Shown here one piece after another: positions 18,116 through 26,107 of a stretch of DNA of 64,000 bases. Source of the DNA: an uncultured Lachnospiraceae bacterium (lineage in GTDB: Bacteria > Bacillota > Clostridia > Lachnospirales > Lachnospiraceae); assembly GCA_910579425.1 (NCBI GenBank), contig CAJTVL010000013.1:7763-71762 (forward strand), in the 5' to 3' direction. The notes under the pieces are model-generated. The model worked only from the letters and a program-made list of their open reading frames with translations. It ran no database searches and had not been told where the DNA came from. The position numbers and the translations under genes were made by a program. Numbering within the stretch: position 1 is the first letter of the stretch; every line of letters starts with the position of its first letter.

Positions 18116-19009
18116 ATGAACTACAGCAGCCTGTACGAAAACAAAAAGAGGGGAACCGTTGATTTTCCCATAGAGCTTTACTCCTTAACGAGCGCTTCGC
18201 CCCGGTATCAGATGCCCTTTCACTGGCATCTGGATTATGAACTAATCCTGATTTCCAGCGGAAGCTTTGCCCTGTCTCTTGACGGGAAAGCCTTTCCCAT
18301 GCAGGCCGGAGACTGTGCCTGGGTAGGCGGCGGGGTAATCCACGGAGGGATTCCCAGCGATTGTGTCTATGAATGTGTCGTCTTTGATCTGGGAACCCTG
18401 CTCCACGATACCCCTGTCTGTGCCAGGAGCGCCGCCAGATTTTTGTCCGACGAAAGCGAATATACCGGCGTGTTTCCCGGCGGCAGTCTGCAGGCTGAGC
18501 TCTCCGGCCGGCTTATGAGGGCCATGCGCGAGGAACAGGGCGGGTATGAATGGACCACCCTTGGACTGATGTGGCAGCTGATGGGAAGCCTGGTGAGCCT
18601 GGTGCCCTCTTCCCCTGCTCCTTACCCGAACCGGGGAAATTCCCCAAACAGGGGAAACATCAAAAAAATGAAATGGGTCCTTGCCTACATCAGAGATCAC
18701 TACGAAGAAGCCGTCACCCTCACAGAACTTGCCCGGGTGGCGGGAATGAGCCCGAAGTATTTTTGCCGTGCCTTTTCCCATATGACCGGGAAAACCCCCA
18801 TCGAATATCTGAACTATTACCGAATTGAACAGGCCGGGGAACAGCTTCTCCTGACAGAACGCTCTGTCACGGAAATCGCCCTGGCATGCGGATTCAATGA
18901 TATGAGTTATTTTTCCAGAACCTTTTCCAGATATAAAGGAGCAAGCCCCACTGCCTACCGGAAATCCGCGAAAAGCCTCAGTCACGGCTCCGGATCTCAA
19001 CAAAGCTGA
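18116..19009 (+). CDS. AraC-family transcriptional regulator
   Basis: The product is 297 residues. The N-terminal cupin-like sensing domain includes PFHWHLDYELILISSG and GDCAWVGGGVIHGG. The C-terminal AraC double helix-turn-helix (about 190-290) contains VTLTELARVAGMSPKYFCRAF and the signature GFNDMSYFSRTFSRYKGASPTAYR. An AAAGGGAG site precedes the ATG. It is divergent from fucI, so it is probably a fucose-responsive activator of that gene; the ligand is inferred from position only. Its end overlaps the convergent gene by 13 bp. Confidence 0.9.
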   Translation: MNYSSLYENKKRGTVDFPIELYSLTSASPRYQMPFHWHLDYELILISSGSFALSLDGKAFPMQAGDCAWVGGGVIHGGIPSDCVYECVVFDLGTLLHDTPVCARSAARFLSDESEYTGVFPGGSLQAELSGRLMRAMREEQGGYEWTTLGLMWQLMGSLVSLVPSSPAPYPNRGNSPNRGNIKKMKWVLAYIRDHYEEAVTLTELARVAGMSPKYFCRAFSHMTGKTPIEYLNYYRIEQAGEQLLLTERSVTEIALACGFNDMSYFSRTFSRYKGASPTAYRKSAKSLSHGSGSQQS

Positions 19010-19791
19010 AGGTATGCCCTCCGTCTGCCGACTGATAGAGGGCAAGCCCCGCCGTTATGCATCAGGGTTGCAAATCCAAGCTCCTCATCCAAAAAAGTAA
19101 AATCAATCCCCTGCCCCAGCTGTTGCTGAAAAGGATCGGAGCTGAACAGCTCCCGGGTCTCTTCCGCCTGGTTCTCCCTGGCCAAAGCCTCCTGCTCTTT
19201 CCGAAGCTCCCCGTAGGCCTCCTTCTCCTCCTCGTGCTCGCAAAAGGCTTCGGTAAGCGTCTCTTTCAGCAGGTGATAGCCCTCATTCCAGGACAGCTCT
19301 CCCGTAAGGATCTTTTCAGGCTCTATATTAAATAAGAAGTAATCCTCGCCGCTTCCCACCCAGACCTGAGCGAGCGCTCTGTCCGCAAGTGGCTCCGTCC
19401 CCCAGGGATATTGCCCTGTATTTCGCACAAATTGCAGCCAGTCCGTCAGGTTCGCCGCACAAAAGGCAATCTCTTCCTCCGTGTTGTAGCAGGTGACGGA
19501 AAGACTTTGATTCGGCGGCAGGCTCTCTGTCTCCTCTCCGGTATCCCTTGCCTCCTCCAGGGAAAGCTCACGGCCTTTCCCCAGCATCACTTCCCGGCCC
19601 CGGTTTTCCCAGAAACAGGCGGCCTCGCTGATCATAATCTGGAAGCGGCCGTTGTTTTCCATTTCATAGCCCTCGGATACATGAAAGAAAATAAATTCTC
19701 CCTCCGTCACAGAATCCGGCAGCCGAAAGACATGCCATCCCCCCGGCTGCCTGCTTACGTATTCTGCCCGGCCGCCAAACCGTTCCTGCAC
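18997..19791 (-). CDS. downstream part of an amber-interrupted protein, unknown function
   Basis: The product is 264 residues from a GTG at 19791. It is acidic, with no membrane segment and no family recognised. A helical Glu-rich stretch (about 185-215) precedes a C-terminal GIDFTFLDEELGFATLMHNGG. It lies in the same reading frame as the 107-residue frame just upstream, separated only by a TAG at 19804-19806 and five codons. The GTG has no convincing ribosome binding site. The two pieces are best read as one gene of about 376 codons with an in-frame amber codon. Confidence 0.6.
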   Translation of the reverse strand: MQERFGGRAEYVSRQPGGWHVFRLPDSVTEGEFIFFHVSEGYEMENNGRFQIMISEAACFWENRGREVMLGKGRELSLEEARDTGEETESLPPNQSLSVTCYNTEEEIAFCAANLTDWLQFVRNTGQYPWGTEPLADRALAQVWVGSGEDYFLFNIEPEKILTGELSWNEGYHLLKETLTEAFCEHEEEKEAYGELRKEQEALARENQAEETRELFSSDPFQQQLGQGIDFTFLDEELGFATLMHNGGACPLSVGRRRAYLQLC

Positions 19792-19803
19792 CTTTTGAGT
19801 CAG

Positions 19804-20127
19804 CTACTGCCTGTCCCAGCCAGGAAAGGGCCTGCGGAAAATCACCGCCACGGTTTCATAATAATCGACACGGCTCTCCGACAAAAAACCGGAACTGGTT
19901 CCCTTCAGATAGCCGTCGCCCATCCTCTCCTCCGTCACCATTTCCTCGGTAAAGGTATAAAAAATCCCCAGGGGCGGGATCAGCCAGAGATAGGTTCCCT
20001 TCACCATCTGTGCGAAAGTGCGCAGCGCAAGTCCTGCCTGCCCCGCCCCATATTCTATTGCCTGCATCGCCAGCCCAGGCGCTGCCAGTGCGGCCGAAAT
20101 GTATAAATATTTTTCTGTCTTTCTCAT
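19804..20127 (-). CDS. upstream part of an amber-interrupted membrane-anchored protein
   Basis: The product is 107 residues. A hydrophobic N-terminus (YLYISAALAAPGLAMQAIEYG) could be a signal anchor, and a second hydrophobic patch (GTYLWLIPPLGIFYTF) follows. It ends FPGWDRQ at a TAG. Translation of the same frame beyond the TAG continues without a break into the downstream protein. A CAG-to-TAG change would explain this, as would a sequencing error. A GGAGAG site lies about 11 bp before the ATG. It is divergent from the BMP-domain gene. Confidence 0.55.
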   Translation of the reverse strand: MRKTEKYLYISAALAAPGLAMQAIEYGAGQAGLALRTFAQMVKGTYLWLIPPLGIFYTFTEEMVTEERMGDGYLKGTSSGFLSESRVDYYETVAVIFRRPFPGWDRQ

Positions 20128-20302
20128 TTTGCGTATCCGCTCTCCCCGTGTGGCTTTTTTTCACTATTTTACAGCATGTGCCGGGTATTTCAAGTATCCG
20201 GCCCCGGTTAGGTAAAAATTCTTATAGAGAAAGTGGAAGCTTCGTGGTATACTAAATTGTACCAACAGGCACGCAGGTCATACACCACGAGGGAGGTTGA
20301 GC

Positions 20303-22216
20303 ATGGGAAGAGACGATTATGCAAAAGCGTATAAATTAGGTAAAAAAGACTATCAGGCCAGAATGCTTCGGGGAGAGAAACCCACCTTGGAAGTTTTAGA
20401 CGACATCATGCCGGATAAGGGCTCCTATTTCGAGCAGCCTCTTGGTCTGGTACAGATTCCTGTGGAGCAGATCGCAGGAACCAAAACGGTAGGAAGAAGC
20501 AGCTCCTTTTCAGGAAATTTTATGCCCATTCTGCGGGACGGCACAGAGTTTGCCGCCAAATGGGCCAATTTAAGCACAAGCCATGTGGAAGAAGGGATCC
20601 GGGACCCCATCAAGGCTTACGAATACATGAATAAATTCTATGTGGAGGAGGGAAACAAACGGGTCAGCGTCATGAAGTATTTCGGCGTGGTTTCCATCCC
20701 CGGAAATGTGATCCGCATTGTGCCCAAGCGTACCGACGAAAAAGAAAATAAAATCTATTTTGAGTTCATGGATTTTTATCAGACTGCCCCCATCAACTAT
20801 ATCTGGTTCAGCCAGGAGGGAAGCTTTGCAAAGCTTCAGGAGGCTGTGGGGAAGAAGCCGGGAGAACTCTGGAATGAGGATGAGCTCCTGAAATTCAGCT
20901 ACATCTATACCCGTTTCACCGCTGAATTCAAGGCAAGGGGCGGCAGCAAGCTGTCCATCACCCCGGCAGACGCCTTTCTTTCCTTCATCACCTTATATGG
21001 CTATGACGAGATGGAGGAAAAGACCACAAACGAATTAAAGGAACTGATCGCCAAAACCTGGGAGGAATTTGCCCTGCTCCAGGAGGAACAGGAAATTGAT
21101 CTGAGGATGAAGCCCACGCAGGAAAAGAAGCCTCTCATAAGCACGCTTCTGCATCCTTTAACCTCCGCCAGGCTGAAAATTGCCTTTATCTATGAAAAGA
21201 CACCGGGGACCAGTGCCTGGACCTACGCCCATGAGCTGGGCCGGCTTTATCTGGAGCAGACTTTCCCGGATGAAGTATCTACTTCTTTTTATGAAAACGG
21301 GACGCAGGAAACGATTTCCGCTCTGCTGGATGCCGCTATCGCAGAGGGGTGCAATCTGATCTTTACCACCACCCCCACCTTCGTCCAGGCCAGTGTAAAA
21401 GCGGCCATCGCCAATCCAGACGTCCATATACTGAACTGCTCCTTAAACACCTCTCACCGTTACATCCGCACCTACTACTCAAGGATGCATGAGGCCAAGT
21501 TCCTGATGGGAGCAATTGCCGGGGCCATGGCCGAAAATAACCGCTTAAGCTATGTGGCGGACTATCCGATCTACGGCTCCATCGCCAACATTAACGCCTT
21601 TGCCCTGGGAGCCAAGATGATCAATCCCCGGGCAACGGTTTACCTGGAATGGTCTTCCTTAAAGGAAGCGGACTTAGAAGAGCGGATCCGCAAGTCAAAC
21701 GCCTCCTGTATCTCCGGAAAGGATATGGTAATTCCCGAGGAGGCATCCCGGTTCTTCGGCATTTACCACCTGGAGGGGGAACGCCCCAGGAATCTGGCCA
21801 TGCCTTTATACCACTGGGGGAAATTTTATGAACAGCTAATCCGCACCATCATGGACGGTACATGGAAATATGACGACGATCCCGGTTCTACCAAGGCCAT
21901 CAACTACTGGTGGGGAATGGCGGAAGGCGTCATCGACGTGGCCTGCTCCCAGCGGCTGCCTATCGGCACCAAACGGCTGGTAGAGCTTTTGAAAGCCACC
22001 ATCAGCGCAGAAATTTTCAATCCTTTTTCCGGCATTTTGTATTCCCAGACAGGGGTTGTTCAGGACGATCCTGAAAAGAGCCTTTCTCCGGAAGAAATCA
22101 TGACCATGGACTGGCTGGCCGAAAACGTGATCGGTTCCATCCCCAAAAAGGAAGAGCTGACCGAGCATGCGGAAGCCGTCATCAAACAGCAGGGAGTAAT
22201 AAAGAAGGAAGGTTGA
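20303..22216 (+). CDS. cytoplasmic BMP-domain protein with ParB-like N-terminal domain
   Basis: The product is 637 residues. The C-terminal half (about 285-610) resembles BMP/PnrA-type nucleoside-binding proteins (KIAFIYEKTPGTSAWTYAHE, GCNLIFTTTPTFVQA, FLMGAIAGAMAENN, INAFALGAKMINP). There is no signal peptide, lipobox or adjacent ABC permease, so it probably acts in the cytoplasm. The N-terminal part contains VQIPVEQIAGTKT and DPIKAYEYMNKFYVEEGNKR, which resemble the ParB/sulfiredoxin nucleotide-binding fold. A GGGAGG site lies 6 bp before the ATG at 20303. A metallophosphoesterase gene follows 8 bp later, so the two are coupled. A nucleoside-sensing role is inference. Confidence 0.75.
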   Translation: MGRDDYAKAYKLGKKDYQARMLRGEKPTLEVLDDIMPDKGSYFEQPLGLVQIPVEQIAGTKTVGRSSSFSGNFMPILRDGTEFAAKWANLSTSHVEEGIRDPIKAYEYMNKFYVEEGNKRVSVMKYFGVVSIPGNVIRIVPKRTDEKENKIYFEFMDFYQTAPINYIWFSQEGSFAKLQEAVGKKPGELWNEDELLKFSYIYTRFTAEFKARGGSKLSITPADAFLSFITLYGYDEMEEKTTNELKELIAKTWEEFALLQEEQEIDLRMKPTQEKKPLISTLLHPLTSARLKIAFIYEKTPGTSAWTYAHELGRLYLEQTFPDEVSTSFYENGTQETISALLDAAIAEGCNLIFTTTPTFVQASVKAAIANPDVHILNCSLNTSHRYIRTYYSRMHEAKFLMGAIAGAMAENNRLSYVADYPIYGSIANINAFALGAKMINPRATVYLEWSSLKEADLEERIRKSNASCISGKDMVIPEEASRFFGIYHLEGERPRNLAMPLYHWGKFYEQLIRTIMDGTWKYDDDPGSTKAINYWWGMAEGVIDVACSQRLPIGTKRLVELLKATISAEIFNPFSGILYSQTGVVQDDPEKSLSPEEIMTMDWLAENVIGSIPKKEELTEHAEAVIKQQGVIKKEG

Positions 22217-22224
22217 CATAAGCC

Positions 22225-22848
22225 ATGAGGATACTGGTGATCGGAGATGAAGAGTCAAAATATTTATGGGACTTCTTTGACAAAAGCAAAGTGGAAGGAA
22301 TTGATCTGATCATTTCCTGCGGGGATTTAGATCCCCGCTACCTGTCTTTTCTGGTAACCCTCTGCGCTGTCCCTGTCCTGTACGTACACGGCAACCACGA
22401 CGGAAAGTACGAAAAAATTCCGCCGGAGGGCTGTACCTGCATTGAAGACCAGATTTTTGTCTATGAAGGCATCCGCATCTTAGGGCTGGGCGGTTCCATG
22501 CGTTACAGGCCAGGGCCTCATCAATATACCGAAAAAGAGATGTATAAGCGCGTAAAAAAGCTCCGGTTCCAGCTTTTTAAGCACCGCGGCTTTGACATTC
22601 TGGTGACTCACTCTCCGGCCTACCAGCTCAATGACGGAAGAGACCTGCCTCATCAGGGATTCCAGGTTTTCCGCCGCCTGATTGAAAAGTACCATCCTAA
22701 ATTTTTCCTCCACGGCCATGTGCATATGTCCTATGGAAGGCAGCACAAGCGGTATGACAAGTATCAGGATACCCATGTAATCAACGCCTTTGAAAGGTGT
22801 GTGTTTGACTTTGAGGACGAGGATCCCCAAGCCCATATTTTTAAATAA
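22225..22848 (+). CDS. metallophosphoesterase
   Basis: The product is 207 residues of the calcineurin-like phosphoesterase fold: GDLDPRY (33-39), GNHD (56-59), THSP and HGHVH near residue 170, which together bind two metals. The usual first motif D-x-H appears as GDEE (Asp8, Glu10), so one metal ligand differs. The substrate could be a nucleotide, cyclic nucleotide or phosphoprotein. It is translated 8 bp after the BMP/ParB-like gene and ends before a terminator, so the two form a two-gene operon. Confidence 0.85.
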   Translation: MRILVIGDEESKYLWDFFDKSKVEGIDLIISCGDLDPRYLSFLVTLCAVPVLYVHGNHDGKYEKIPPEGCTCIEDQIFVYEGIRILGLGGSMRYRPGPHQYTEKEMYKRVKKLRFQLFKHRGFDILVTHSPAYQLNDGRDLPHQGFQVFRRLIEKYHPKFFLHGHVHMSYGRQHKRYDKYQDTHVINAFERCVFDFEDEDPQAHIFK

Positions 22849-22881
22849 CGGACTTCTTTTTCTTTCGCAGAACGGTTGAGA

Positions 22882-22909
22882 GAGCCGGAAATACCGGCTC
22901 CCTCTTTTT
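22882..22909 (+). terminator. intrinsic terminator of the BMP/phosphoesterase operon
   Basis: The stem GAGCCGG (22882-22888) pairs with CCGGCTC (22894-22900) around loop AAATA and is followed by CCTCTTTTT. Confidence 0.8.
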
Positions 22910-22930
22910 CCCCGACACACTATGACAAGC

Positions 22931-23695
22931 TTATTTGCCTTTTCCTTCCAGCTCTTCTTCCAGTCCCTCCAAAATATGCACTATATCCCGGATAGGCTCT
23001 CCCTTCCTCAGCATATCCTGCATTCTGCGCTGTATCCTCAGATAGCTGATTTTTTCCGGCACCAGACCTTCCGCAATCCCCGGAAAAAACTCGCTCACAT
23101 TGTCAACCATGATCTTGACCAAATGCTTGTTTAAAATCTCGGCGTAATGCTCCCGGCACTCCAGGGCCACACGGTCAATCATTTCCCGGAAAGCTTTTTC
23201 ATCCTCCGGCTCCTTCTCTTTCGCCCTGCCCTCCCAGAGTATTTTGTCATAGGAGAGAATCTGATACACATCCCTTTCAAGCCCTACATGATCCTTCATA
23301 CGCAGAACCGGCAGCAAAATTCCCCAATCCTGCGCCAGCCTCTTCCGCTGCCGATTGACATAATCCGTTTCCAGTCCTGCAATCACACAGGGGATCAGCC
23401 CTTCCCCGAACCGCAAAAGCAGCGGCTCCGCAAAGAGGTTGTTCTTAATCTCCTGTTCCATAAGCACATTCGCATTCTCCACCACCTTGCCCTCTGCAAG
23501 TCCCAGCAGAGTATTGGCGCTGACGTCTAAGATCTGGCAGATTCCCCTGACAAGAGATAAATCCGGCAGACCGATCCCCCTCTCCCACTTACTTACCGCC
23601 TGAGGCGTTACCCCTAACCTGGAAGCAAATTCCTCCTGGGTCATTTTCCTGTTCTGTCTGCACTGACAGATGATTTCTCCAATATCCGCTTTCAT
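22931..23695 (-). CDS. XRE helix-turn-helix protein fused to an FlhA (FHIPEP)-like C-terminal domain
   Basis: The product is 254 residues. Residues 5-62 are a Cro/C1 helix-turn-helix (MTQEEFASRLGVTPQAVSKWE). Residues about 90-157 match the first cytoplasmic subdomain of the flagellar export gate FlhA: LLRFGEGLIPCV, then NRQRKRLAQDWGILLPVLRMKD. Residues about 186-246 match its later part: LVPEKISYLRIQRRMQDMLR and PIRDIVHILEGLEE. The membrane export channel of FlhA is absent and no flagellar gene is nearby. The fused domain may serve as a protein-interaction or sensing module. The start at 23695 (KADIGEIICQCRQNR) is chosen because the extra upstream residues look non-coding. Confidence 0.78.
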   Translation of the reverse strand: MKADIGEIICQCRQNRKMTQEEFASRLGVTPQAVSKWERGIGLPDLSLVRGICQILDVSANTLLGLAEGKVVENANVLMEQEIKNNLFAEPLLLRFGEGLIPCVIAGLETDYVNRQRKRLAQDWGILLPVLRMKDHVGLERDVYQILSYDKILWEGRAKEKEPEDEKAFREMIDRVALECREHYAEILNKHLVKIMVDNVSEFFPGIAEGLVPEKISYLRIQRRMQDMLRKGEPIRDIVHILEGLEEELEGKGK

Positions 23696-23851
23696 ATCGA
23701 TTCCCGATCCTTTCTGCAATATTTCGTCTGCGCGCATTCCCTGAGCCGGCCTGTCAGGCGGCAGGAAATTTCCTGTCTTAATCATATCAGCAAAAAGGCC
23801 CTCTGCAAAACAACGTGTGGTTTTTCTTCTGTTCAACTGCCAATAATCCGG

Positions 23852-24163
23852 TCAATCCAAATGGAATACCGGATGCAGATCGACGCTGACCGGACTGTTA
23901 TCCGGATTTGTTTCCATAATATCCGCCATAAAATCCCACCATTTCCGATTGATTTCCGTATCCGCCCCTGCCTGCCATAAGGCTTCATTCTCAATCTCAA
24001 TATATCCGAACAAGGTCAGTGTTTCCCTGTCAAGGAAGATGGAGTAATTCTTCCCGCCGTGTTCATGGATCATGTCCTTCATTTCCGGCCAGAGCCGGTT
24101 ATGCCTTTTTTCGTACTCGGCCTCCATACCAGGGTAAAGCTTCATTTTGAATCCTTTGATCAT
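23852..24163 (-). CDS. rhaM: L-rhamnose mutarotase
   Basis: The product is 103 residues, the usual length for RhaM (104 in E. coli). It interconverts the anomers of L-rhamnose. Recognised pieces are KLYPGMEAEYEKRHNRLWPEM with the candidate catalytic His21, FGYIEIE and the C-terminal WWDFMADIMETNPDNSPV. The ATG at 24163 follows AAAGGAGAGG and gives the family length, so the 135-residue frame is too long. No other rhamnose genes are adjacent, and the XRE-FlhA gene lies downstream. Confidence 0.9.
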   Translation of the reverse strand: MIKGFKMKLYPGMEAEYEKRHNRLWPEMKDMIHEHGGKNYSIFLDRETLTLFGYIEIENEALWQAGADTEINRKWWDFMADIMETNPDNSPVSVDLHPVFHLD

Positions 24164-24295
24164 TTCCTGTCCTCTCCTTTCTTCCTCTCTCAAAGCAGCA
24201 GGTATCCTTTCCCCTGCGAAAACTATATTTATTATATAGCTGTCCTGTTTTTTGAGCAATAATTTAATTTTTCCTTAATTCTTTTTTAAAATTGG

Positions 24296-24324
24296 TTGAA
24301 TATGGAGCAAAAAGATGGTAGTAT
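24296..24324 (+). promoter_or_regulatory. promoter of the small secreted protein gene
   Basis: TTGAAT (24296-24301) and TAGTAT (24319-24324) are separated by exactly 17 bp, close to the sigma-A consensus. Transcription would start near 24331, leaving a leader of about 235 nt. Confidence 0.55.
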
Positions 24325-24330
24325 ATTACA

Positions 24331-24566
24331 AAATATACAGTTTCAATCAGAAAACAGGCCTTGTGTAAATTTACCAACAAATTTAGCGTTTACGCTTCGA
24401 GCATGAGTACATAATACAATATGCGAGCCATCCTGATGTCAGGTTTCAACGGACATCCTCTATTTATCAATGAATGACTCACTTTACAAAACAGCCTTGA
24501 AAAAGGTATTATTGCCGCAAGGCATTAATATACCACACTTAATAAATTATGAAGGGAGAATTCATC
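24331..24566 (+). other. long structured 5' leader
   Basis: This stretch of about 235 nt between the predicted transcription start and the ATG has no credible gene. Hairpins visible by eye are TAAATTT-ACCAAC-AAATTTA near 24366, GCG-TTTA-CGC near 24388, a GAGCAT/ATGCGAGC pairing, and CCTGA-TG-TCAGG near 24432. It does not match the consensus cores of the riboswitch classes recalled (c-di-GMP-I/II, cobalamin, fluoride, SAM). It could be an unrecognised regulatory leader or simply a stable UTR. Confidence 0.4.
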
Positions 24567-25151
24567 ATGAAGAAAGTAGTTTTACTGTCCTTAGCAGCTA
24601 CCCTGGTATTTGCAGTTCCTGTTATGGCAAAAGAAGCCGGCTCTCCTGTAGCAGTTTATCTGGAAGATTCTTCTAATGTAGGGGATCCCAATGTTACCAC
24701 TGCTGCAATCGAGGAAGCCAAATTAGTTGGTGAGTATATGAACAATGCCGTTACAGGTATTTGGGCAATGGATAAGGTTATTCCTGTTGCTCAGGGCGGC
24801 GGCGTAGTGGTTGACGGAGTAAAGACCAATCTGACCTTCTCCGTGTTAAAACCCGAGCTGAGACGTGTTTACACCATCAAGGATGCAGCGGCAGCCATGG
24901 GCGGCACTGTATTAAACGTTGTTAAAGTAGGGATTCCTGCTGAGCTTCGTTTTGAGACAGCCAATGTCAACTTCTATACCCCCGGTATTGTAGACGGACA
25001 GAATGTGAAAGTGTTCCAGTATGCTTACTCTGAGGGCGATGATGATATTTGGAATGAGCTCAATGTAACTGAAGTAAGGGAAGATCACGTAGTCGTTGAT
25101 ATTCCCAATAACGGCGGCGTAATCGCTTTCGTAGAAGTTCCTGCCGAATAA
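24567..25151 (+). CDS. small secreted protein, unknown function
   Basis: The product is 194 residues. A classical signal peptide (KKVVLLSLAATLVFAVPVMA) predicts cleavage before KEAG. The mature part, about 170 residues, is acidic and mixed alpha/beta, with a VVVDGVKTNLTFSVLKPE segment and a Val-rich C-terminus (VDIPNNGGVIAFVEVPAE). There is no lipobox, sortase signal or catalytic motif. A GGGAGA site precedes the ATG at 24567. It stands alone behind a strong promoter and long leader and is closed by a terminator, which suggests high or regulated expression. Confidence 0.8.
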   Translation: MKKVVLLSLAATLVFAVPVMAKEAGSPVAVYLEDSSNVGDPNVTTAAIEEAKLVGEYMNNAVTGIWAMDKVIPVAQGGGVVVDGVKTNLTFSVLKPELRRVYTIKDAAAAMGGTVLNVVKVGIPAELRFETANVNFYTPGIVDGQNVKVFQYAYSEGDDDIWNELNVTEVREDHVVVDIPNNGGVIAFVEVPAE

Positions 25152-25192
25152 ATAAAGATCTTTTTTAATTTTTCTATCAAGTGTGGGCATAT

Positions 25193-25227
25193 GCGTACTG
25201 CTGCGCAAGCGGCAGTACGCTTTTATT
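25193..25227. terminator. terminator after the secreted protein gene
   Basis: GCGTACTGC (25193-25201) pairs with GCAGTACGC (25212-25220) around a 10-nt loop, followed by TTTTATTT. It also faces the convergent Fpg-like gene. Confidence 0.85.
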
Positions 25228-25265
25228 TATGCACAGGCCCCTGCGGAGGAAATATGCCCCTACTC

Positions 25266-26090
25266 CTATAATGCCTGGCAGAACGGGCAAAAATACACGG
25301 TTCCGCCCAGATAACTCATTTTTTTGATCTCGCTCCCGCAGTAAGGGCATGGCTTTCCCACTGTCTTTTTGGACAGTCTGGTGACATAACCTCCCGCTTC
25401 CCCGAAAAGGGTCTTTTCCGTGTCCCTGCCTCCCGCTCCCATCATCTGTGTCAGGACGCTGAGCACCGCCTCGTAGGTTCTCTTCCACTGATCCTCCGTA
25501 AGCAGACTGATCTTCTGTTTGGGATGGAGCGCGGCTTCTAGCAGAATATCCTGGAGAACCCCGTTTCCGAGTCCTGGGATTCTCTGGTGTGTGGCCAGGA
25601 ATTCCTTGACAGAGGTTTTACCGGAAAGCCCTTCCCGGAGGCTGCAGAAATACTCATAGTCAAAAGCCTCCGTTCCCGGCAGCGGTTTGCTTTTTGCCGC
25701 AAGATAATAGGGGTTATCAAAGCTTGCCGGCTCCACCAGAAACATTGTCCCGTACATTTGCACCGTGCAGATCAGGGAGGAGCCGTCCTCTAAGGTGATC
25801 CGCAGCTGGTATCTGTCGGGAAGCTTTTTCCCGGGAGGAAAATAGCGGATGTTCGTACCGTCTCCCAGCAAAAGGCTGTGACCGGAAAGCTCTATTTCCA
25901 CCATGCTTCCGAGCCCTGTGCTGCCGCCGATTCTCTGCCCCTCCATGATACCGGCATAAGCGGAGGGCTCACCGTAATACCATGCAAAAGAGTGCTTCGT
26001 GTGCTCTGCCTCGGCTTGGACAATCTCCCGGCCCTCTACAGTCTCATTCAGTTGCTGCGCCAGCGTAAGGCTTTCCGGTATCTCTATCAT
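25266..26090 (-). CDS. Fpg/Nei-family DNA glycosylase paralogue
   Basis: The product is 274 residues. The helix-2-turn-helix (PGLGNGVLQDILLEAALHPK) and C-terminal zinc finger (CPYC and CPFC, about 249-271) of formamidopyrimidine/endonuclease VIII glycosylases are present. Canonical Fpg and Nei begin MPE, exposing a catalytic N-terminal proline. This protein begins MIEIPE, so Pro2 is replaced by Ile while Glu3 is kept, and the usual catalytic lysine near residue 57 is not evident. It may be a DNA-binding paralogue or use altered chemistry. It is convergent with the secreted protein gene and upstream of nothing obvious in repair. Confidence 0.85.
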   Translation of the reverse strand: MIEIPESLTLAQQLNETVEGREIVQAEAEHTKHSFAWYYGEPSAYAGIMEGQRIGGSTGLGSMVEIELSGHSLLLGDGTNIRYFPPGKKLPDRYQLRITLEDGSSLICTVQMYGTMFLVEPASFDNPYYLAAKSKPLPGTEAFDYEYFCSLREGLSGKTSVKEFLATHQRIPGLGNGVLQDILLEAALHPKQKISLLTEDQWKRTYEAVLSVLTQMMGAGGRDTEKTLFGEAGGYVTRLSKKTVGKPCPYCGSEIKKMSYLGGTVYFCPFCQAL

Positions 26091-26107
26091 CTATGCTCCC
26101 TCCTGTC

